From NCBI GenBank assembly GCA_035510715.1, contig DATKGQ010000040.1, positions 1 to 28,138 on the forward strand: 28,138 nucleotides of DNA. Direction: 5' to 3'. Positions 23,124 to 28,138 of this stretch are shown in pieces. Below the pieces are notes generated by a model, which saw nothing but the letters and a program-made list of their open reading frames with translations, was not told the origin of the DNA and ran no database searches. How positions within the stretch are numbered: the stretch's first letter is position 1; each line of letters starts with the position of its first letter. This stretch comes from DATKGQ01 sp035510715 (GTDB lineage Bacteria > Patescibacteriota > Saccharimonadia > Saccharimonadales > UBA4665). A program made the translations under genes and the position numbers.

Positions 23124-24460
23124 CTGGTTGGCGCGACGCTTAGTGTAACTTTTATGCTGATTGTTTTGCCGCTTCTATTAACGGTCAATGTTACTACTTG
23201 TCCGACACTGTCTTGATCCAAAATCGACGTTAGACTATTGCTTTCATTGATAGGCGTACCATCTATAGCAGTAATAATATCTCCCTCTTGAAGACCAGCT
23301 TGAGCAGCTGGGCTGCCAGAAATAATGGTTTGTTCTCCAACATCAGCCGAGAGTGGTATATAAGCCCCGTTATTTACACTTAGTGAATATTGTTGAACCA
23401 CATCACTAGTTATTGGGATATAGATAATCCCTAGATACGGTTGTTCTAGTTTACCGGTTTGCTCAACACTTTTAATAAGTCCGGCTACGTCATTAATGGG
23501 TATAGCGAAGCCTATGTTTTGGGCATCGCCGGCTATAGCTGTATTAATTCCGATTACCTGCCCGCTAAGATTAACTAACGGTCCGCCTGAGTTTCCTTCA
23601 TTAATGGCGGCATCAGTTTGAAACATGTCGACCAAATTTTCGGTATCGGTGCCCGATGAACTATCACTAGCTGAAATACTTCTACCATATCCAGAGACAA
23701 TGCCACTTGTCACGGTATTTTGGAATTGGCCAAGCGCATTACCGATGGCTACTACCGCATCGCCGACTTGCATTTGGCCGGAATCACCAATTGTGGCGGG
23801 AATTAATTTTTTTCCGTTAAGATTTTGGATCTTTAAAAAGGCGATGTCAAGACTGTCAGAATCACTAGTCCGTCCAACAACTTGCACATTTTTATAGGTT
23901 GTCCCATCTGACAAGGTCACGCTCACGCTGGTAGTTCCGTCTGGTATAACATGGCGGTTAGTGATTATTAATCCATTGGCAGACAAGATAATGCCGGTAC
24001 CGGCATCTTGTTCTTCAGTTGTTCCGTTTGTTCCGCCTATATCAAAACCAAAAAGGTTACTGGTATCCGGCGAAGCAGTCTGACTTGTCACATTCACAGA
24101 TACAACGCTCTCTCCGACTGTTTTGGCGATTGAGCTTATCACCTGACTAGCGCTGCTGACGACTGTCTGTTTCGTTTCAATTGGAGAAGTAAGTGAGTTT
24201 GATTGGTCGTGATTGTCCGTCCCAAGCCAACCACCAAAAAACCCAGCCGTCAGACCAATAATCACCAAAAAGGCAACACTAAGATATCTAACCGAATAGT
24301 CTGATTTTGGACGATTAATTAATTCTGGTGGCAAGCTAAAAGTTGTTGATTTATGTTCTCTAGTATTATGACGCGTTGACTTTGTCTTTTTGGCAACAGT
24401 TTCAATAACCGGTTCTCGAATTGGTTGATCATCATGATTTTGATTTTCGGTTTGTTCCAT
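23120..24460 (-). CDS. HtrA/DegP-like membrane-anchored serine protease with one PDZ domain
   Basis: An envelope quality-control protease. The 446 residues include a long charged cytoplasmic N-terminus (1-55), one TM helix (about 57-79), a Ser/Thr-rich linker, and a trypsin-like domain with the triad His170 (TNRHV), Asp205 (SLDIAFLK) and Ser291 (EGNSGGPL). A single PDZ domain (about 340-440, core ISGSPAAQAGLQEGDIITAIDG) follows. The layout is that of DegS and Bacillus HtrA. A strong Shine-Dalgarno (AGGGAGG) about 5 nt before the ATG overlaps the end of the upstream membrane-protein gene, so it is operon-internal. Its stop codon overlaps that of convergent prmC. Confidence 0.94.
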   Translation of the reverse strand: MEQTENQNHDDQPIREPVIETVAKKTKSTRHNTREHKSTTFSLPPELINRPKSDYSVRYLSVAFLVIIGLTAGFFGGWLGTDNHDQSNSLTSPIETKQTVVSSASQVISSIAKTVGESVVSVNVTSQTASPDTSNLFGFDIGGTNGTTEEQDAGTGIILSANGLIITNRHVIPDGTTSVSVTLSDGTTYKNVQVVGRTSDSDSLDIAFLKIQNLNGKKLIPATIGDSGQMQVGDAVVAIGNALGQFQNTVTSGIVSGYGRSISASDSSSGTDTENLVDMFQTDAAINEGNSGGPLVNLSGQVIGINTAIAGDAQNIGFAIPINDVAGLIKSVEQTGKLEQPYLGIIYIPITSDVVQQYSLSVNNGAYIPLSADVGEQTIISGSPAAQAGLQEGDIITAIDGTPINESNSLTSILDQDSVGQVVTLTVNRSGKTISIKVTLSVAPTS

Positions 24461-24469
24461 TTATCCTCC

Positions 24470-25225
24470 CTATACTATTTTACGCTTTGTACTTTGCCAT
24501 AATGTAATTAATACCACCACAATAATTGCTAACATAACTAATACGAATTCACGTTTTAGCAATTTACTGAGGCGATCTTTATGATCAAAGTAATATAGTA
24601 CCGCTAAACCATAGCCGATAACAGTTAAAAGTAATGTCGGCTGAGCTACAAATCCATAAAACAGTAGCCAGTGGCCAAGTATCCAGACAAGCGCCGCGCC
24701 AAAATATGCCCAAGTATAGCTCAATAACTTACTATAAGTCTCATTAAAACTTTCAAAGAAGTGGCGAGCGGCCAGAAAACATACCAAACCAGTACCAGTT
24801 ACCAGCCACCATAACGGCGCTGATGGCCATTCTAAGAATAAGGCCGCCAGTCCGAATAACTGGCCAATTAGTGCTTGAGATGAAATCAATAGTGGTTTCG
24901 TGCTTGGTTTTAATCCCACCAGCCAGCCAGCATAGGCTACGGCCCACAAAAGTTGCCATAGGCTGCTTGATGTATGCATCATAAACACTACAGTTGATAA
25001 TCCGACAAGGATATCAACTCCATTTGCCCTAATATTAGCGGGCCAATATCTTGGACGAACAGCTAGCATACGCCACTTACTTAACAACACAATGGCCAAA
25101 GCTAGCTGGAAAAAATTAATTCTTATTAATACAAATATTAGAGCCGGGAGTAATAACCGTAGTACCAGGTGTACTATTTGGGAATAACCAGTGGCAGGCT
25201 TTAATTTGGCAACAAAATCTCTCAT
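24470..25225 (-). CDS. Unrecognised polytopic membrane protein, in operon with HtrA
   Basis: I do not recognise the family. The 251-residue protein has about seven or eight hydrophobic segments and many Trp residues. Short basic ends (MRDFVAKLK at the start, STKRKIV at the end) suggest both termini face the cytoplasm. I looked for a rhodopsin-type lysine in the last helix and found none. It lies 9 nt before the HtrA-like gene and 52 nt after a 104-aa orphan, and all three probably form one transcript. A weak purine run (AGAAGAAA) precedes the ATG. A role in the envelope, perhaps as partner or substrate of HtrA, is only suggested by position. Confidence 0.75.
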   Translation of the reverse strand: MRDFVAKLKPATGYSQIVHLVLRLLLPALIFVLIRINFFQLALAIVLLSKWRMLAVRPRYWPANIRANGVDILVGLSTVVFMMHTSSSLWQLLWAVAYAGWLVGLKPSTKPLLISSQALIGQLFGLAALFLEWPSAPLWWLVTGTGLVCFLAARHFFESFNETYSKLLSYTWAYFGAALVWILGHWLLFYGFVAQPTLLLTVIGYGLAVLYYFDHKDRLSKLLKREFVLVMLAIIVVVLITLWQSTKRKIV

Positions 25226-25277
25226 TTTCTTCTATCAAAAGTTAATTATACCAGATATATATTTACAATTTAGAACT

Positions 25278-25592
25278 CTATGCCTTTCGCTTACGACGCA
25301 AGAAATTATGATGAGTCTGATTAGATAAATCTGGTATTATTTGGTTAGTATTATATGGCTCTATTTGTGACGATTTGTTTTTAGACTCATTACTAATTAT
25401 AATCGCCGGCCTGACCGGGTGATAGCCACTAGTAGTGTTAAATTCACCGATTCTGGGGTTAAGAATTTTATTGTCGTTATTAGTTATAGGATTATCAAGG
25501 TTGATCTGTTGTCGGCCCGGACGAGTTGGTACATTGCCGATATAAAAGCTTTTTAATGCTTTATTTTTTGGTTTAGATCGATTAAAAAACAT
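25278..25592 (-). CDS. Small basic Asn-rich protein of unknown function
   Basis: I recognise no family. The 104-residue product is rich in Asn, Pro, Lys and Arg, has no signal peptide or TM segment, and ends in a strongly basic patch (FLRRKRKA). It looks largely disordered, with a possible short conserved block near the N-terminus (LKSFYIGNVPTRPGRQQ). That it is a real gene is supported by a promoter (TTTACC-17-TATACT) ending 10 nt before its ATG and by its place at the head of the membrane protein-HtrA operon. It is divergent from lepB across 87 bp. Confidence 0.6.
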   Translation of the reverse strand: MFFNRSKPKNKALKSFYIGNVPTRPGRQQINLDNPITNNDNKILNPRIGEFNTTSGYHPVRPAIIISNESKNKSSQIEPYNTNQIIPDLSNQTHHNFLRRKRKA

Positions 25593-25602
25593 AGCAGTTT
25601 TA

Positions 25603-25631
25603 AGTATAACTACTTTATATGGAAGGGTAAA
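25603..25631 (-). promoter_or_regulatory. Promoter of the orphan-membrane protein-HtrA operon
   Basis: On the minus strand TTTACC (25631-25626), a 17-bp spacer and TATACT (25608-25603) are followed by 10 nt and ATG 25592, predicting a leader of about 4 nt. It is back to back with the lepB promoter. Confidence 0.6.
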
Positions 25632-25639
25632 ATTTAACT

Positions 25640-25668
25640 TTGGTGATTCAAAATGATATCTGTATAAT
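25640..25668 (+). promoter_or_regulatory. Promoter of lepB
   Basis: TTGGTG (25640-25645), a 17-bp spacer and a perfect TATAAT (25663-25668) lie 11 nt before ATG 25680, predicting a leader of about 5 nt and no room for a Shine-Dalgarno. Confidence 0.6.
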
Positions 25669-25679
25669 AGGTTCGAGTA

Positions 25680-26399
25680 ATGGATAAAAAAAGAAAAATA
25701 TCAGATACATCTGTTGATAATGGTGATACAGCTTATGAGGATATAGGTTTAAAGCCGTCAGTAAAACACCCCACCAAACCAGATAAACAAGCGTCACCTA
25801 TTACGACTGATAACCTTAAGAGGCCATCAAAACTTCATGATTTCATGGGTTTCGTAGCCATATTAGTAGGAGCATTTATTGTTGCTTGGTTACTTATCGC
25901 CTTCTGTTTTCAGCAATATGAAGTTGATGGTCCGAGCATGCAACCAACTTTGCAAACCGGTAATCGCTTGATAGTGCTAAAGATAGCCAAGACATGGTCA
26001 GACATAACCGGTCATCCATATATACCTGATAGGGGTGATATTGTAGTTTTCGAAGAAAATAATTTATACGCCTTAGATGAGATTAATTCCAACCAGTTAG
26101 TAAAACGGGTTATCGGCTTGCCCGGTGACCGAGTAGTAGTCAAAAATGGCACTTTAACCATTTACAATAAACAACATCCCAAAGGTTTTAGGCCAGATGC
26201 AGTTTTGCCATACGGAAAAGTTATAGGCTATACCGGCAGTACTATTAACAAAGTCGTACCGCCTGATCAGGTCTTTGTTTGTGGAGATAACCGTGGTGAT
26301 TCGTTAGACTCCCGTGATTTTGGTACAGTGCCAGTAAAATATATTGTTGGCAAGTTAGTCCTGCGAATTACACCTCTTAGTGAGATAAAAGCCTGGTAA
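25680..26399 (+). CDS. lepB: Signal peptidase I
   Basis: Removes signal peptides from exported proteins on the outer membrane face. The 239-residue protein has a charged N-terminal extension (about 50 residues), one TM helix (about 55-76), then the catalytic domain with Ser86 (DGPSMQPTL), general-base Lys142 (LVKRVIGLPGD) and the box GDNRGDSLDSRDFG. The Ser/Lys dyad is intact. No Shine-Dalgarno fits upstream; the promoter places +1 about 5 nt before the ATG. It converges on parB with a 31-nt gap that lacks a convincing terminator. Confidence 0.96.
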   Translation: MDKKRKISDTSVDNGDTAYEDIGLKPSVKHPTKPDKQASPITTDNLKRPSKLHDFMGFVAILVGAFIVAWLLIAFCFQQYEVDGPSMQPTLQTGNRLIVLKIAKTWSDITGHPYIPDRGDIVVFEENNLYALDEINSNQLVKRVIGLPGDRVVVKNGTLTIYNKQHPKGFRPDAVLPYGKVIGYTGSTINKVVPPDQVFVCGDNRGDSLDSRDFGTVPVKYIVGKLVLRITPLSEIKAW

Positions 26400-26430
26400 T
26401 TATTATTGTCAGTGGGTCGTAAAATACTTT

Positions 26431-27327
26431 TTAGTTTTTAGTATCTAACAATAACTTCAGCAATCTTTCTAAGTTACTCTCGTCAGTAAAGCCAATTTCC
26501 AGTTTGCCGCCATGGGCCGTGCGTCGAATAGTTACTGGCGTTGATAGTTTCTTGGCTAGTTTTTTGGTTGAGGCTGTCTCACTACGCATCCGGTTGCGGA
26601 CTATTTTAGTTGACGTATCAGGAGTGCCTGCTTTAAAAGCTGTCACATATCTTTCAATTTGCCGGACCGACCAGTGATTTTTAATAGTCAGACGGAGTAA
26701 TTCTTCTTGCTTGGCCGGATAATCTTTTAGAGAAAGTATCTGCCTGGCATGCCCTTCGGTTATTGTCTGCTTCTGAAGAGCTTCCTGGGCATTAGGGGGC
26801 AACTGTAGAAGTCGAACCATATTGTTTATAGTCGACAGAGCCTTATTTAGCCGTTTAGCAATAATGCTGTAGGATAAACTAAACTGTTGGTGCAGGCGTT
26901 CCATTGATGCCGCTTGCTCAAGTGGTGAGAGATCAACCCGTTGAACATTCTCAACCAGCGCAATTTCTAATCTTTCCAATTCTTTAGTAGATCGTATAAT
27001 GACCGGTACTTTATCTAATCCAATCAGTTGAGCAGCCCGCCAGCGACGTTCACCGGCGACAATTTCGTAGTTGGCCGCCTGGCCTTCAGTAACAATCAGC
27101 GGTTGGAGAATACCATATTGCTTTATCGATTGGGATAACTCTTGGAGTGATTCTTTGTCAAAATGGTGCCTGGGTTGCTGCGGATTGGGAATCAATGAGT
27201 CAATTGGTAACTTTTGTACGCGCTCAGTCGGATCAAGTAACAGATCAGTATCAAAGCCTTGAGGCAATAGACTTTCAAAACCCTTCCCCAGGCCGTGACT
27301 TTTTGGTGTTTGCTTAACTTCTGACAC
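26431..27327 (-). CDS. parB: Chromosome partitioning protein ParB (Spo0J family)
   Basis: ParB is a CTP-dependent DNA clamp that loads at parS and spreads to organise the origin region. Its 298 residues show the N-terminal CTPase domain with GERRWRA (92-98) and ENVQR (126-130), a helix-turn-helix (about 152-175, SIIAKRLNKALSTINNMVRLL) and a C-terminal dimerisation domain. An N-terminal LGKGFESLL stretch matches the ParA-interacting end. The start is GTG 27327, set by a full AAGGAGGT Shine-Dalgarno 8 nt upstream (27336-27343). The start overlaps the end of parA by 14 nt. No parS-like palindrome was noticed in this window. Confidence 0.96.
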   Translation of the reverse strand: MSEVKQTPKSHGLGKGFESLLPQGFDTDLLLDPTERVQKLPIDSLIPNPQQPRHHFDKESLQELSQSIKQYGILQPLIVTEGQAANYEIVAGERRWRAAQLIGLDKVPVIIRSTKELERLEIALVENVQRVDLSPLEQAASMERLHQQFSLSYSIIAKRLNKALSTINNMVRLLQLPPNAQEALQKQTITEGHARQILSLKDYPAKQEELLRLTIKNHWSVRQIERYVTAFKAGTPDTSTKIVRNRMRSETASTKKLAKKLSTPVTIRRTAHGGKLEIGFTDESNLERLLKLLLDTKN

Positions 27328-28072
27328 GCTTATTTACCTCCTTAACCAGTTGCTTGTAGGCACGAGCGCCTTTTGACCATTTGTCATATTCATTAATTGT
27401 CAGACCGTAGCTGGGAGCTTCAGCCAAACGAACATTTCTTGGTATAACTGTTGAGAACAATTTATTCCCCAGATGTTCTTTCAGTTCATTATACACTTGG
27501 GAAGAAAGCGATGTGCGTTTATCGAACATTGTCAATAACACTCCTAGCAATTCAAGCTTCGGATTAAGCGTTTCCCTAACCCGTTGGATAACATGCAATA
27601 GCTGACCAAGCCCTTCCAGAGCATAGTATTCAGCTTGAACCGGTATGATAACAGATTCGGCTGATGTTAAAGCGTTAATGGTTAACAGTCCGAGTGACGG
27701 TGGACAATCAACAATAATAAAGTCATGCTGCGCTAAATTTAAGGCAGTCTGAAGTTTAAATTCTCTCCTTTCAGCTCGAGTCAGGTCCAGCTCGGCTGAT
27801 GCTAAATTAGCATTAGATGGCAATAAATAAAGATGTTTGATCCTAGTGGGTACTAGACTTTCGGCTAGCAAAGAGGGATTAAACAATACTTCATAACTTG
27901 TCAGAGTTCTGGTTTTATCAACGCCTAGCCCACTGGTAGTATTAGCTTGCGGATCAAGATCGACAACCAATACATCCTTACCAAGCTGAGCCAAGCCGGC
28001 ACTAAGATTAATGGCAGTCGTAGTCTTCCCTACCCCGCCTTTTTGATTTAATATTGCCAATTTATACGACAT
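27314..28072 (-). CDS. parA: Chromosome partitioning ATPase ParA (Soj family)
   Basis: A deviant-Walker ATPase that dimerises on DNA and moves ParB-parS complexes. It has 252 residues with the Walker A motif KGGVGKTT (11-18, signature Lys11 and Lys16), VVDLDPQANTTSGLG and Walker B region FIIVDCPPSLGLLT. It lacks an N-terminal HTH, so it is the chromosomal Soj type and not the plasmid P1 type. It is translationally coupled to parB. There is no strong Shine-Dalgarno, but a promoter lies about 30-60 nt upstream. parAB usually lie near the replication origin, so this end of the window may be origin-proximal. Confidence 0.97.
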   Translation of the reverse strand: MSYKLAILNQKGGVGKTTTAINLSAGLAQLGKDVLVVDLDPQANTTSGLGVDKTRTLTSYEVLFNPSLLAESLVPTRIKHLYLLPSNANLASAELDLTRAERREFKLQTALNLAQHDFIIVDCPPSLGLLTINALTSAESVIIPVQAEYYALEGLGQLLHVIQRVRETLNPKLELLGVLLTMFDKRTSLSSQVYNELKEHLGNKLFSTVIPRNVRLAEAPSYGLTINEYDKWSKGARAYKQLVKEVNKRVRS

Positions 28073-28103
28073 GGTGTTTGTTTAATCTATATCTCTAGGT
28101 GTT

Positions 28104-28133
28104 AGTATAGCATTACCTAGGATACCAGGGCAA
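28104..28133 (-). promoter_or_regulatory. Promoter of parA-parB
   Basis: On the minus strand TTGCCC (28133-28128), an 18-bp spacer and TATACT (28109-28104). Expected +1 is near 28097, giving a leader of about 25 nt, longer than at the other promoters. A CCTAGG palindrome (28116-28121) sits in the spacer. Confidence 0.5.
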
Positions 28134-28138
28134 CTTAT

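Noticed and set aside
24470..25225. Second rhodopsin-like membrane protein
   Set aside because: It has no lysine in the middle of the last helix and no matching helix-3 motif; its segment count and Trp-rich pattern do not fit.
26400..26430. Bidirectional terminator between lepB and parB
   Set aside because: Only a weak ATACT/AGTAT pair with an 11-nt loop is visible nearby, and it runs into parB; not convincing.
26431..28138. parS site next to parAB
   Set aside because: I noticed no TGTTTCACGTGAAACA-like palindrome here or elsewhere in the window when reading by eye.
1..28138. tRNA, rRNA, IS element or prophage
   Set aside because: No spacer is large or structured enough for a tRNA (largest about 240 bp, before rpsB/rpmE), and no transposase, integrase or terminal repeats were seen.

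Overview
The window looks like a piece of a streamlined, ultra-small-genome bacterium of the Patescibacteria (CPR), most likely a Saccharibacterium (TM7). The reasons are minimal versions of housekeeping proteins (198-residue EF-Ts, ProRS without the editing insertion, a CPR-like LysRS motif 3), almost no intergenic DNA, lost biosynthetic genes inside otherwise ancient gene clusters, and both RF1 and RF2 with TGA used as a stop. TGA as a stop argues against Absconditabacteria/Gracilibacteria, which recode UGA. The lineage call is inference; no rRNA or tRNA gene is present to confirm it.

Layout. From 20.6 kb down to position 1 the genes lie on the minus strand, in transcription order: rpsB-tsf-frr-rseP-CPBP protease-proS-greA-lysS-heliorhodopsin-HAD hydrolase-Fe-S nuclease-serS-hpf-secA-M16 peptidase-prfB-ftsE-ftsX-CHAP hydrolase-ctpA (cut by the window edge). 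Divergent from rpsB, on the plus strand, is rpmE-prfA-prmC (20.8-23.1 kb). It converges on a minus-strand operon of a 104-aa orphan, a membrane protein and an HtrA protease (25.6-23.1 kb). lepB (plus) diverges from that operon and converges on parB/parA (minus), which close the window.

Themes. (1) Translation: S2, L31, EF-Ts, RRF, RF1, RF2, PrmC, HPF and three aminoacyl-tRNA synthetases. (2) Envelope biogenesis and proteolysis: SecA, signal peptidase I, RseP, CPBP, HtrA, CtpA, M16, and an FtsEX-CHAP wall-hydrolase module. (3) Chromosome segregation: ParAB.

The standout is the 265-aa seven-helix protein at 12258-13055. I read it as a divergent heliorhodopsin: the retinal lysine is kept (K251), but the usual helix-3 glutamate counterion is Gln (Q116), and a Glu (E247) sits four residues before the lysine, the position of Asp212 in bacteriorhodopsin. 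It is joined to a HAD phosphatase by a TAATG stop/start overlap, suggesting a light-sensor/enzyme pair. A second theme is transcriptional: at least nine genes have a -10 hexamer 4-12 nt before the start codon, implying leaderless or 0-6 nt leader mRNAs, while operon-internal genes often have strong Shine-Dalgarno sequences.
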